From Cerrena zonata (lineage: Eukaryota > Basidiomycota > Agaricomycetes > Polyporales > Cerrenaceae), in NCBI GenBank assembly GCA_038087015.1, contig JASBNA010000010.1, positions 496,001-560,000 of the forward strand: 64,000 bases of DNA, in the 5' to 3' direction. Below the pieces are notes generated by a model. It was given only the letters and a program-made list of their open reading frames with translations. It searched no databases and had not been told where the DNA came from. The position numbers were made by a program, and so were the translations under genes. This document shows positions 45,661 through 57,980 of the stretch, one piece after another; the stretch's first letter is position 1; every line of letters starts with the position of its first letter.

Positions 45661-47965
45661 GACCCTAGAATCAAATGTCAACTAGACGTCAAGCATAAAA
45701 CCCACAAGTAAGGAGAAGGAAAGCGAACAAGGAGAGCTCGCACTGCTGGTAGTACGAATTCAAATTCAAATTCAAAATCCAGCAAGTCAACCCTTCAAGG
45801 AACTGAAGGACAAGCAGGTAGGTTCAGTCGTGGTAGCTGTCCAAGAGCAAGAGAGTACATCCACCCCACTCTACCTCACAGCTAATATGCATAGGGCCTA
45901 GCTACATTTGCTACCAACGAAGGAATGAAGCCTAATAGGCTGCCGAGTGATTTAGAAAACCAGGCAGGGCGGGTATTGGCTGGAAGTTTGTTTCATGATG
46001 ATAATGTTATGGCTATAAGTGTGGATGCGAGAAATTTGGGAGATCTGGATGGGCTGGTTGCTGTGAGGATGTTGAGGTGTGATTCGATTGACAGATTCGA
46101 GTGAAATAACTGCGGGATACAAGATCGATTGTTGCTACACAGACTGTGACGTGTTAGCTATGTTTGTTTGGGGGCTTAGATAGATAGACTTACGTTCAAG
46201 CAGAGCGTACCGCTCCCAAGTGGTTTTTGATTTCTCCGTTAGGTAAATCATTCATATCACGATTCTGCTTACCTCTTTGACAATTTTTAAGATTGTGAGG
46301 CTATAGCCTTGACGATCACATCTCGTATGTGCATGACTAATTTTCAAGGGAAAAATAAAGAAACCTGTAGTGTTAGATCGATAAGTATGCTCTATAAGCA
46401 AGAATAATGATAGAGAATGAACCTTATCTCTCACAAACCTAGACCGCAGTCTACAGAGCATCATTCCCCTCCGGCACGAGGCACACTATATGTTAGATGA
46501 ATACTGAAAACCAAAGGTTACGAATTTGAGAATTACCAATTCGGCCAACCATTATTCAACAACTGACCGTATCGATGATGAATGTGATTGTAGATCAGTC
46601 TCGTTTTATGTAATAATACACAATGCGGTAACAGACCATGATGTTGTTATTTGACAAAGAAAGAGGGGATCTAAGCCGACTGAATCATGTATACAAGAGC
46701 ACTAGGCACCACGAGGAGCTGGGTATTTTCTGGACACTAGCCTGAGCTATCAACGGTATCATTTTGGTCAACCACAGGTAGGTGAACAATGTCATACTAG
46801 CCGTAAATCATTGAATGAGTGGTGGAGTGCGGCATGGATTGATGTTGCGGCTTCACAATAGGTCAACAGTTCCACGACCGCACGCCGGGCTTCAGCCAAG
46901 TTCAAGTTATAGTTGTCCAAGGCCCTAGTGATAAACAGCGATAGCCTCGATAGCGAGGCCCGCTTCGAGGTGTGGAATGACATTAAAAACCAAACGCACA
47001 AAATCCGCCATCGTATCACCAGATATGTTCGTATATGTTCGCATGGAGGTTTAAGAATACCACAAGTTGTGTGACACAACGTAGGGTGAGTGATTGAGCG
47101 CTCTCGTCCGGCTATTTCCGTGTCTCCCTCTGCGCGTTCCAGAATCCAAGCGCGGTCTAAAGGCTCGATATTCCCTCTTGCCACAGTGGAGGCTGAGATC
47201 TGAGATCTGAGATCTCGATTGAGAGTCTCTCAAGGGGTAATTTTCGATTTCTGCATTGAGAGCCGTATTAACGCAACCTTTTTTTCAAGTAGACAGCGGA
47301 AGAGGAATAATATATTTCGTTAAACCAAGATGAAGTAATGCGAATTCTGATTGAATAAATCTGAGTGCAAGTAGAATCGAGAGAGAGGATTTACTTGAGA
47401 GTAAGGTTAGCCTACTTTTCAATCTGTTCCGTCGGAAAGTGATGCAGCGCAGGGAGACAGGTTATTTCCTGATCAAGGACTCGAAATCCCGTTTTCCTAC
47501 TTCCCTATACTAGAGCATTGTTAGCCACCATACCAAATATTCGAATGAAACCCAACTTATCTTCATGACGATTAGGGCCGGTCAACACCGCCAGCCACTT
47601 GCCTCACATAGGAGATCGAATCTTGAAGTTTGCGCCATTAGTTTCCCTCCCCCTCGATTTCTCGAGACGAGAGGTACTTATCCCGGGGACCACGTAAAGG
47701 TCGGCGCCGGACACCACATTCTTGCGGTGCCCTCCCCGGGACCTAGGTCGGCAAGTATCGGTGGTCAGTATTGAAACATGGAATAAGAGGGCTGATACCT
47801 TTTATCCGGATGGTTTGATGTGGATGACCTGGTGTCTTGGTATCTTGAATTCCGAGGGTATTGATGTCTACGGTGTTAATCCCGTCCACATAGTATGAAA
47901 CAACTACCTTCCTGAATGAAATACTCACTTTTCTAATCGATAAAAAACACGCACCTTAACATGTA
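45661..47965. other. Upstream region of unit 1 membrane gene and junction spacer
   Basis: 45720-46150 matches the upstream regions of the other two membrane genes (53590-54020, 59540-59960), including GACAGATTCGAGTGA. 46780-47340 resembles 60940-61260 in part. No gene supported. Confidence 0.45.
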
Positions 47966-48310
47966 AAAATGAAGAAGAAGGAAAGAACGGTGATGAAGGA
48001 AAAGGGAAGGGGGAAAGGAGGAGGAGAACGGGGGAAAGGAGGAGGAGAACGGGGGAAAGGAGGAAGGAGCGATGAAGAAGAAAGGTGGAAAGAAAAAGGA
48101 AAGGGAGAGAAGAACGGGGGAGAGAGAAATAAGGAAGGAAGAAAAGGGGAGAACGGGGAAGAGGGAATGAAGGAAGGGGAAGGGAGGAAGGGGAGGAAAG
48201 GATAATGAAGGAAAGGTAAAACGAGGAAAGGAAGAAATGATAAAGAGAGAAGAGGGAGGAGAGGGGAGAACGGGGAGAGGTAGTGGAAGGGGAAGAAGAG
48301 GTAGATAAAG
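47966..48310 (+). repeat. Polypurine tract 2
   Basis: Same composition and phrases as 40897-41257, with a threefold direct repeat of GGAGAACGGGGGAAAGGAGG near 48017-48065. Confidence 0.85.
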
Positions 48311-48319
48311 TCGAAGTGG

Positions 48320-49008
48320 CTAGGGTGGACCTTCAGTCAAACGACTCAACCCGGGGCTGACAACTTCTCAACGGGCAGACTGTGCTCGAAATATATGGGT
48401 AAGGCCACATAAGCCGATCGATCGTCCATTTCGCGGGTCTGGCTGACGATTCTTGTATGCGACATGGTGAGCTGGGAGTACCGGCTAGAACTAAGAAATC
48501 GAGAGCGTCCAATTGACCCTTGGTGCCAAAAAGAGGATAAGATATAAGAAATCTCAGTAAAGCGAGTATACGTACCGGTTGGTGTTGTATTGACTCGGAA
48601 CGTTGTCTTGTAAATTATTGACAAACATATTCTAGTGTACTCACGGTTGAGGAGGACCTGAATTTGTTATGGGCGAAAAACGGTTTTTGGAGGCGCTGTA
48701 ATTACTCTACAATTCATTAACAACAGTGGATTAATTTCAAATGAGAGAAGGCTAATCCAATTGATGGCCCAAGGCCCGACCAAGATGTGTCGACAGCGTT
48801 CAGAAACACAGGATATGCCAGAGGAGGAACTATAGTTCCAGAAGAAGGCGGCAAATAATTTTCTGGGCGACAAATGTGAGAAGGAGGTGGACACATCTAT
48901 CTATCAGTCAGAATCCAGTCGGGATCGAAGAAAGGAATCAAGAGATAACTAACAAAGAGCGAGCCCAATATACTCTACACTTTAGACGGCATTCACATCT
49001 TCGTGAAG
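48320..49008. other. Spacer downstream of LRR unit 2
   Basis: 48350-48620 repeats sequence of 41300-41500. 48820-48960 matches 54720-54890 downstream of the unit 3 LRR gene. No gene. Confidence 0.4.
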
Positions 49009-50013
49009 TCATACTTGCTCAGTGTACACATCCCAGATACCACGCCCCGAATCTTCACAATTTTCCAACACCCGCCACAATTTCTCGCAGTATACCAGGT
49101 CACCAATGGTTCGTCCAAGTAGATATGAGAGAATAGGCAATCCCGGCTCTTCTTCTAACTCGATGAGTATCATAGTTCCCCAAGTTAACGTCTCTAGTGG
49201 CGCATCAAACTTGGTCTCGACTAGACGAATGTACTTTAAACCAGTCAAGCATTGCAGAAATATCCTCAAAACGGGGTCCGTTAGGTTATCAAGAATGAGA
49301 TCACCCAGCACGAGTGCCTTGACTGATGAGAGGGGCAAAACACCGAATATCGCCGCAAACGTTGCCTCTGTCCATTTTCGGTCATCAGCTAGTTTCAGGG
49401 CGATCCTAATCGGAGCTTCTGAGTCGGGACTCTGCGTACTGCAAAATCCTACCAAATCGTAACAACATTTCACAACCAGCCCTTGGGGGGTTGCCACAAT
49501 ACTGAGTGACTCGAGCGTCTGATATGTACGGTGGTTGTCGCCACGAAGTATTTGGTGAATGTTGGAAAAGACATCAACTAGGGCGTAAATGTTCGCTAGC
49601 GAGACAATCTCGATGTCCAGCTTGACGTTGGGGGTTATAGCAAGATGGTGAAGGAGAGAGGTGATTCCTTGATCACTATCGAGCAGATTGAGGGACCGAA
49701 GATGGGGAAGACGGACGGTGCGTTGCGGCGTACATCTGCTTGAGGAGCAGATGATCATGTCCCGAAGGACGAGGTGCTCCAGGTTGGGCATGGAGGAAAG
49801 GAAGGTGGCGATGTGGTGTGAGCTCATTCGAGTTGTGGTCCACTGGGACCCCAGGGACAATGTTAGCATGGATAGCTGGGAGAGCGAGAAGGCGAGATAG
49901 GGAGGAAGGGGAGGAACTGGGTGATCGCAAGCCGCGTTGATATCGTCCCGGTCGACATCCTCGAGAATCGGGTGATAAACACTTGTGTGGGCGTGTTCTT
50001 GATGATCTGCCAT
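49009..50013 (-). CDS. LRR-like protein, array B unit 2
   Basis: Single coding exon, 334 residues, start MADHQEHAHT at 50013. The ATG at 50055 lies within a leader intron (GTATGTACC donor near 50101, acceptor CTCTCCCAG just before AATTCC). Irregular LRRs are LSQLSMLTLSLGS, NLEHLVLRDMI and RLPHLRSLNLLD. It ends at a TGA that replaces the CGA arginine codon of the unit 3 gene, so it is nine residues shorter (ends DVYTEQV). No F-box, signal peptide or helix. It lies in the same orientation as, and about 2 kb below, the unit 2 membrane gene. Confidence 0.75.
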   Translation of the reverse strand: MADHQEHAHTSVYHPILEDVDRDDINAACDHPVPPLPPYLAFSLSQLSMLTLSLGSQWTTTRMSSHHIATFLSSMPNLEHLVLRDMIICSSSRCTPQRTVRLPHLRSLNLLDSDQGITSLLHHLAITPNVKLDIEIVSLANIYALVDVFSNIHQILRGDNHRTYQTLESLSIVATPQGLVVKCCYDLVGFCSTQSPDSEAPIRIALKLADDRKWTEATFAAIFGVLPLSSVKALVLGDLILDNLTDPVLRIFLQCLTGLKYIRLVETKFDAPLETLTWGTMILIELEEEPGLPILSYLLGRTIGDLVYCEKLWRVLENCEDSGRGIWDVYTEQV

Positions 50014-50221
50014 CTTCACCGTCTTGTAAGATTGGAATTCTGGGAGAGGCAGCATGGGGAGTGAGATATATTGGGCGTAATTAGGTACTTAGGTACATAC
50101 CTGTGAACTTTCCACTCTACGGTGACCTTGTTCAAGTATTAAAGTAAAGTTCCTCGGCGTCTCCACGTGAATGGGGTGGTCTGAGCTGCAGCACGAAGGG
50201 GGAGGTTGAGACGCAGAGGTT

Positions 50222-50271
50222 GAGTTGAACATCATACACGTGATCGTTGTCGCGTATTCTGCGCTCCTCTT
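50222..50271 (-). promoter_or_regulatory. Conserved CACGTG upstream element, unit 2
   Basis: CACGTG at 50237-50242, 224 bp upstream of the ATG, with the TCGCGTATTCTGCGCT segment beside it. Confidence 0.6.
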
Positions 50272-50279
50272 GTTTCAGT

Positions 50280-52019
50280 GGCCAGCTGTAGACATCGTTG
50301 TTACAATCGTATTTCAACCTTTTCGATATGTCATCTTGTGATATTAGATCCAGGAGATAGTTCATGCTTGTATGGTTCCTCATGCAGGTAGAAGCAGAAT
50401 GGTGAGTTCGCAATTGATACCAGAACAGATAGCTAAAACCCTCCGGCTTCAGGAAAAACTCGCACTCAGAGGTATAGCATGGTTGGGCACATACCCAGGC
50501 AGAGATTTCATCTTAACTACCCCTCTGTGTAAAGAAGCAGGGGGAAAGTATAGATGAAATCACACACTAGGAATGTTCTCCAAACTGCTGAAGACCATTG
50601 GAGGTATGAGTATTTGTGTGCAATCTTAATGGATTATTGACTGGTTTGTGTATATCTTGGAGTGAAAGGAGAATATATCAATTCTCAGAAATTGTCTCTT
50701 GATCATAGACTATCCTGCCATATAAATGGGATGTAAGTGGTGTTTGATCTTGTAGGGGAAATTGAGATACTGATACCTCATTCAGATACAAATATTCTCA
50801 TCCCTAAACCAAATGGTGAAAAGGAAGGGCAGATAGCAACTAGTAAACACAGAGGAGTTTTTATCCAGGACTCTAGCTGCATCAGCCGCAAAAGCTATCA
50901 TCTAAACGATGACATGCGATTACATCCTATGGTTTGGATGGGGTATACCTGAGTTAACCATCAAAGTTAGACCTCACACGAGTGTTAACACAAATATGCA
51001 TGCCAAAGTTCTTCCAGTATTGTTGGAGCACCAGGACCACCGTCTGCGTACTGTTCAATTCAGTTTTGCCTCGATCGAAGGAAAATTCCTACAATTACTC
51101 ACGTCTTTTGCTTCCTCCTACGCTACAGATGGTAAAGCATGAGGGTGGACTCGACGTCCTACATGGTACTTCCACCTCGATGCGAGTATAAAACAGTCTC
51201 GCGCGACGTCTTGATGTGTCCCAACTCGAGATCGTGACAAGCCACTTGAAGTAAATCTCAGCTCGAGGTTGGAGATCGGTTGAGATCCTATTAATAGGCG
51301 CAGTTCCTACGGTCCATGGCTAGATGCGAGCTTACTCTAAGCAGATAATGGTGGAGCACATCTTTGAGGCAGAAGCAAAGTATCGAGAAGGTGTACAAGA
51401 AGAAGAAGGTGGGTCAATACGAGGGAGGTGAGTTGGCGCTGTCGTGCCTCCTGCTTTCTCCCACCTCCCAAATGTTGTCTGATAGTCTGCGATGCCTAGC
51501 TGGTTCATGGCTTCGACAACGAAACACTGAAAATCTCATGCTGGATCTGTTCTCCAATCACTTAAGCTCTGCGAGGTAGCAAGCAAACGAAGATCATCAT
51601 GAACGCACCCTGACAATATCCATGCACCTACGTTTCATCCCCTGCGTTACTAGGGGCCTCAGATATTGCCAGTAGATTGAAGGAAATGGGGTGTCATACT
51701 GAGGCTTAGACGAGGGTATGTGTGTAATGCTTGAAGTCAGATCTCAATGCGTGGAGAGCCGCTACTTTCATTTTCATCGTCTTCTACTCAGACAATACAC
51801 GATCGGTCTCACGATCTCTATGTGCTTAGACACGTAACCTATGGATCGATTTTTTGCGCAATTACAGATAGAACCAATGTCATAAATGTACAGAAAGCCA
51901 GAACAATGTCAGGAATACCCAAACTACAAACCAATAAGTAACGTCCTGAGTCTATCCACATCTCAAAGCAGTCGAAGGTGGAACCTCAAAACAAAAGTAA
52001 TCTCTAAGCCGTATAACTA
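50280..52019. other. Spacer of unit 2
   Basis: Matches 56190-57980 of unit 3 in order. Contains the dispersed module (51380-51720) and no supportable gene. Confidence 0.45.
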
Positions 52020-53538
52020 CTATACATCTACCCTCTCTAGATGGACAGCCTGAACATACGACGGCGGCTGCAGCCCAGGACTATACACAGGTGGTTTCGA
52101 TTCTCTTCCTCTCTGCGCTTTCCTTGTGCGTCTCGAGGACGATCTACTGGACGAAGCGACGGAGAGTGTCGAGGCAGTCGTATCCACTCTTAACAGTGGT
52201 CTCCGAACACGAGGGGATGTAGGATCCTCGTTCTCATTTGGTGGACTCGGAGGGTATGCAGAATGCGTAGGAGTTGACGAGACTAGGGTGTCAACCTGAT
52301 CGTTGGGCTCGGCATAGTGTACGGAGGCTGTTGAACCTACGGATATATTCATATTACCAGAGAGTCCTCCCGTCGGATGGGCTGCTATTCCGATGGTACG
52401 AGGAAGAGGTCGCGTCTCCTCTTTCGGAGTGGGTCTCCATGAATTAGGAATCGGACGAGTGTCCTCTCTCACCGGAGGCTTCCACGAACTAGGAACAGGC
52501 CGTGTCCATTCTCGTATCAGCGGACGGGTCGACGACTCAGACAAATGGGTTTCACGAGAACCCAGAATCTGCATCGTACGATCACTCGAAGGAGGTTGAT
52601 GATTCGGATGACTTTTCCCATTTTCATTTTGACGCAAAACTAAAGCCGAAGTGGAGGACACCAAATGGTCTGTCCGACCATATGATAACACGGTAGAGGT
52701 CCGTCGTTCACGCATTCCATCATCTTCCTCTTCCGTAGAAGGGACTATGATTTGTGTAAGTGGAGGTTGGAGGGGTTCAAGAAGCGGAGGGGGTGGTGAT
52801 GTATGACCTATATGATGCAGGTCGTCTGAAGTAAGTTGGACTTGAGAGGTTCTGTCGGGACGAAGATGTTGATGGGATCGCAATGTTTTGCGTCTTCGGA
52901 TAAAATAGAAGATGGTCGGGATGAGGATGGCTAAGGTTCCTCCTACAACGAGAACGATGAGAATAGTTTTGTCGATGGAACTTTTGGGAGAATTGGTGTT
53001 GGTGCCAGATGATAGAGGTCCGTCCATATCGAAATACCTATCAAAAACAATCATAATGAATACACTTTTCAAACATCCCTGCGACCGAGGGGAAACACTT
53101 ACGAGATATCCGTGAACTTGACCTCCGGGCTAGGAGTATTCCCAGCCAACAAAGTCATATTAACCCGATAGAGGTCTACCGGGAATGTCTGGTTGAACAA
53201 CACAGCACACGTTTCTCCTGTAGATCCAGAGTCGAGATCGACGAGGAAGGTCTGGTTGTTGGCAGTGATATTAAGCTGCCCACCGTTAGGTGCTTTTACT
53301 CCCGAGATAGTTAGAAGGTGTCCTAGAAATATCATTTGAGATCATTTTTTTGAAGAGGGCATTGCATGCACTGGCACGTACCGTGAAACATAAAAGTCGC
53401 ATAAGATCCTGGTGTGGTAGACACCATTGTGGTATTCGTAGTCGTTCCCGTACTACCATCGCACTTAATAACCTTTCCTTGACTCCATGCATTCGGAGGG
53501 AAGTATTGTAGACTGGCAACGTGTCGCTGATCTGTCAT
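52020..53538 (-). CDS. Single-pass membrane protein with double PPxY tail, array B unit 2
   Basis: Exons 53382-53538, 53103-53322 and 52020-53037 give 464 residues from MTDQRHVASLQYF. The external domain (about 1-125) has SYATFMFHGHLLTISGVKAP and VLFNQTFPVDLYRVNMTLL. The helix (about 150-172, ILIVLVVGGTLAILIPTIFY) is followed by RRRKTLRS. The tail holds three imperfect repeats (WTRPVPSSWKPP, DTRPIPNSWRPT, ETRPLPRTIG), a Ser-rich segment, and PPVY (441-444) plus PPSY (450-453) close to the C terminus. Membrane location and outside domain follow from the helix and family. No known catalytic motif. Partnered in each unit with an LRR-like gene. Confidence 0.78.
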
Positions 53539-54898
53539 GATTTGAGATTTAAACGTCACCTAGACGTTAGACATAAGGATAAAGAGGGAATGGTATAGGA
53601 AGGTAGGTGAGCCAGCACTACTCGTAGTAATGGAGTCAAAACAGAACCAAAAGGAAGTTAACCCCTCGAGGGAACGAAGGCCAGGCAGACAGACACGGTC
53701 GTAGTAGCTGTCCAAGAGCAAGAGAGTCCATCCACCCCCTCACCTAACACGACTAGTGCCCAGCTACCTTTACTACCAACCACTTAATCAACGTGTGGTT
53801 CAACAAGTCTAATAGGCCGCCGAGTTGTATTTGCAAAAAGCAGGCAGGGTGGGTATTGGCTGGAGGTACCGGTGATGTGTGATTCGATCGAGTCAAATGT
53901 ATCAGAGGCATGTGTTCTATGTGTGAGCGTGAGCTTTGAGAGAGATGGATGGATTGGTTGCTGCGAGGATGTCGAGGTGTGATTTTTGGATGTTGAATAT
54001 ATTGAATATTGACAGATTCGAGTGAGGTTGCTGGTACACGAATGATGGGTCAATCACTTTTTTCGTTTTCAAAGGAGGAAAGGGAAAATGAGATGTACGT
54101 ATGGTCTGAGCGTCCACATTCTCAGTCCTCAGTCCCTAGATGGTATCGTTCGCGTCATGTTTTTCTTGTTCTTGCGTACCTCTTGACGATGTATACCAGA
54201 TGAGTTGGTGTGACTATGGCAATGCCGATGACATCTCGAACATCCATGATCGCGATTAGTTGGCGTGTTGGGTTCTAGAGGATATCATTAGTGAGTACCA
54301 GTGTTAAATAGAGATATAGGGAATATAGAGTTATCCATCGGAGCGGGGTGCAAGACCCGGATCGGTATCGTTTAATTGATGACGCCTCCTCTAGCATGAC
54401 TATGGATGCAGGATGAGTACCGCGAATGTGAGAAAATATCGGAATTTTGAACCATCATAGACACTCAGCCTTCCTGCGTTCTGAACGTAACGATTCAAAA
54501 TCTAAACGCAGATCCTCGTCGAGAGTGGAAACGACCTACGCCCAGCAATTTCATCGATCGCATAGGCAAACGTCTCTATTACACGAGGGTTCGCCAAAAT
54601 GTGAAGTAGACAAACCGATCACCTACAAGCGAGGAGGGAAGAGAGTCAGAAGTACGGGGCTTAGGAACAGGGGCGTGTGTAGTGAGAGGTCATAGGTTCA
54701 AGAGGTGGAAGACACAGATATCACAGATAAGGAACTGTACCTCCAGAAGAAGACGGTAAATGCGACGAATGTAAGAAGAGAGGAGGACATATCTATCTTT
54801 TATCAGGATCGAATCGGGATTGAAGGAAGGACAAGAGATGAACATAACCAAAAAAGGGCGTAACCAGGAAGCACAATAAGGCCAGTATACTCTACACT
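53539..54898. other. Upstream region of unit 2 membrane gene
   Basis: 53590-54250 is duplicated upstream of the unit 3 membrane gene. No polypurine tract is present at this junction. No gene seen. Confidence 0.45.
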
Positions 54899-55930
54899 TT
54901 AGACGGCATTCACATCTTCGTGAAGTCGTACTTGCTCAATGTACACATCCCAGATACCACACCCCGAATCTTCACAATTTTCCAACACCCGCCACAATTT
55001 CTCGCAGTATACCAGGTCACCAATAGTTCGCTCAAGTAGATATGAGAGAATAGGCAATCCCGGCTCTTCTTCTAACTCGATGAGTACCATAGTTCCCCAA
55101 GTTAACGTCTCTAGTGGCGCGTCAAACTGGGTCTCGACCAGACGAATGTACTTTAAACCAGTCAAGCATTGCAGAAAGATCCTCAAAACGGGGTCCGTTA
55201 GGTTATCAAGAGTGAGATCACCCAGCACGAGTGCCTTGATTGATGAGAGTGGCAAAACACCGAATATTGCCGCAAACGTTGCCTGTGTCCAAGCTTGATT
55301 AGAGACAGGCTCCAGGGAGATCCTAATCGGAGCTTCTGAGTCGGGACTCTGCATACTGCAAAATCCTACCAAGTCGTAATAACATTTCACAACCAGCCCT
55401 TGGGGGGTTGCCACAATACCGAGCGACTCGAGCGTCTGATATGTATGGTGATTGTTGCCACGAAGTATTCGACGAATGTTGGAGAAGACATCAACTAGGG
55501 CATAAATGTTCGCTAGCGAGACAATTTCGATGTCCAGCTTGACGTTGGGGGTTATAGCAAGATGGTGAAGGAGAGAGGTGATTCCTTGATCACCGTCGAA
55601 CAGATGGAGGGACCGAAGATGGGGAAGACGGACAGTGCGTTGCGGCGTACATCTAGTTGAGGAGCGGGTGATCATGTCCCGAAGGACGAGGTGCTCCAGA
55701 TTGGGCATGGAGGAAAGGAAGGTGGCGATGTGATGTGAGCTCATTCGAGTCGTGGTCCACTGGGACCCCATGGATAACGTTAGTGTAGATAGTTGGGAGA
55801 GCGAGAAGGCGAGATTGGGAGGAAGGGGAGGAACTGGGTGATCGCAAGCCGAGTTGATATTGTCCTGGTTGACATCCTCGAGAATCGGGGGATGAGCATC
55901 TGCGTGAGTGTGTTCTTGATGATCTGCCAT
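54899..55930 (-). CDS. LRR-like protein, array B unit 3
   Basis: Single coding exon, 343 residues, start MADHQEHTHAD at 55930, with the same leader intron as unit 2 below a GTATGTACC donor. LRR-like segments are LSQLSTLTLSMGS, NLEHLVLRDMI and RLPHLRSLHLFD. It ends RLHEDVNAV, which serves as the reference full-length C terminus for this subfamily. About 90% of residues match unit 2 by eye. No F-box, signal peptide or helix. Confidence 0.77.
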   Translation of the reverse strand: MADHQEHTHADAHPPILEDVNQDNINSACDHPVPPLPPNLAFSLSQLSTLTLSMGSQWTTTRMSSHHIATFLSSMPNLEHLVLRDMITRSSTRCTPQRTVRLPHLRSLHLFDGDQGITSLLHHLAITPNVKLDIEIVSLANIYALVDVFSNIRRILRGNNHHTYQTLESLGIVATPQGLVVKCYYDLVGFCSMQSPDSEAPIRISLEPVSNQAWTQATFAAIFGVLPLSSIKALVLGDLTLDNLTDPVLRIFLQCLTGLKYIRLVETQFDAPLETLTWGTMVLIELEEEPGLPILSYLLERTIGDLVYCEKLWRVLENCEDSGCGIWDVYIEQVRLHEDVNAV

Positions 55931-56140
55931 CTTCACCGTCTTGTACGATTGGAATTTTGGGAGAGGCAGCATGGGGAGTGAGATATATCAGGCGCAATTA
56001 GGTACTTAGGTACATACCTGTCAACTTTCCACTCTACGGCGACCTTGTTCGAGTATTAAAGTAGGAGTCCCTCGGCGTCTCCACGTCAGCGAAGTGGTCT
56101 GAGCTGCAACACGAAGGGGGAGGTTCAGGCGCAGAGGTTG

Positions 56141-56183
56141 AGTTGAACATCCTACACGTGATCATCATCGCGTATTCTGCGCT
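56141..56183 (-). promoter_or_regulatory. Conserved CACGTG upstream element, unit 3
   Basis: CACGTG at 56155-56160, 225 bp upstream of the ATG. Confidence 0.6.
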
Positions 56184-56189
56184 CCTCTT

Positions 56190-57980
56190 GTTCCAGTGGC
56201 CAGCTGTAGACATCGTTATTACAATTGCATTCTAACCTTTTCGATGTGTCATCTTGTGATACTAGATCCAGGAAACAGTGCATCCCTGCATGGCCCCTCA
56301 TGCGGCGAGAAACAAATCGGTGAGCTCGCAATTAATTCCAGAGCGGATCCCTAATATCGTTTCGTCTCGGGAGACATTTGCACCCTCTAGATATCACAAA
56401 TACAGCATGGTTAGGGTGGACCACAATGTGGCCTTCATTCCGACTACCCCATTGTATAAATAACAAGGGGGAAAGCAGAAATGGAGGTCCATACTAGGAA
56501 CTCCCCTAAGCATGCTGAAGACTACTAGAAGAGTGAGTCTTCCTGTACAATCTTAATAGATTGCTGGCTAGTTTGTATAGCTTCTAGTAAGGGAGGACAC
56601 CAGCTCAAAGAAAATCATGATCAGACAGTATCCTGCTTCAGAAATGAGATGTGAGTGATATTTGATCTTGGAAGAGTATTTGAAAATACTTATACCTCAC
56701 ATACTGTAGATACAAATGTCCTTATCCGTAAATCCGGACAGTGGAAAGGACGGGCAGACGATGCCCGATAAACACAGATAAATCTTCATCCGGGACCCTA
56801 TGTCCACTAAATGCAAGATTAACATCTTGACAATGGTATGCAGGGCGTAATACTTCTAAAGCGATACCGGATCGTAGTTGGGAGTCGAAACTGCGGACAG
56901 GAGGGGACCTCATACCATTATTAACGAGACGATCATCCCAAAGTTCTTCCGATATTATGGAGGACCAAAACTCACCGACGCGGGATTGTTCAACCAGTTT
57001 ATAACTCTCGTTTCGTTCCGATCGAAGAGGGACTCTTACGGATCATCACGTCTTTTTCCTTCCTCCTGGGTTACAGATGGTAGAGGCATCAGCGTGGACT
57101 CTACATCCTGTATGGTGCTTCCGTATTAATTGGAGGATAATATTGTGCGGCGTTCTGAGGCGTCCAGACCAGAGGTCATGACAGGCGAGTTGAAAGGAAA
57201 CCCAAGCTTGAAGTGGTGGATACGACGGTCTGAAGATCGGTTCAAAATCTTCAGATCCTGACCGTGATTCCTACAGTCGATCGTTGATAGATGGGAACCC
57301 TTTCCAAGCATAGCATGGGCGACGACGATGGAATACGTGCAACGAGATATCAATGTCTTGGGTAAGATGTTTAGAGAGGAAGAAGGTGGATGTATCGGAA
57401 AGAAGGAGAAGGCGAAGTTGGCGCTTTCGGGTCGTTGAGTGTGTTATCCCTTGCCTCCCACCCTCATCATCTGCGACACCTAGGTCGTCCACAGCTTAGA
57501 CAGTGAAACGATCTACCACTCACGTCGACCTCAAGAGTCAAGATGCATCCGCTGTCCGGGTCTTAGATAAGGCTTCAATCTTTCGAGCTCGGCGAAGTGA
57601 AAGCAAACGAAGACTATCACGAACGAACTCTGGCAATACTATCCGCTCACCTCAACCCGCTACTAGGAACTTCAGACATCGCTAGGAAATCGAAGGAATA
57701 ATAGGCTGTATTAAGGCTCAGGCAAAAGTAGGTGCCATGTTTCGACCTCAATACTACTATAATCGACATTGCGGTCTCGTTTGCTTAGACACGTAACTCA
57801 TGGATCGATTTTCTTGTGCAATTACAGATAGAACCAATGTCATAAATGTACAGAAAACTATAACAATGTCAGGAACACCCAAACTGCAATGTACCGACAA
57901 GCAACGTCCCGAGTCTATCTAAATCTCAAAGCAATCGAAGCCACTAGAGCCAAAACAAAACCTCTAAGTCGTACTAGCCA
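56190..57980. other. Spacer of unit 3
   Basis: Duplicate of 50280-52019 with the dispersed module at 57360-57720. No gene supported. Confidence 0.45.
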
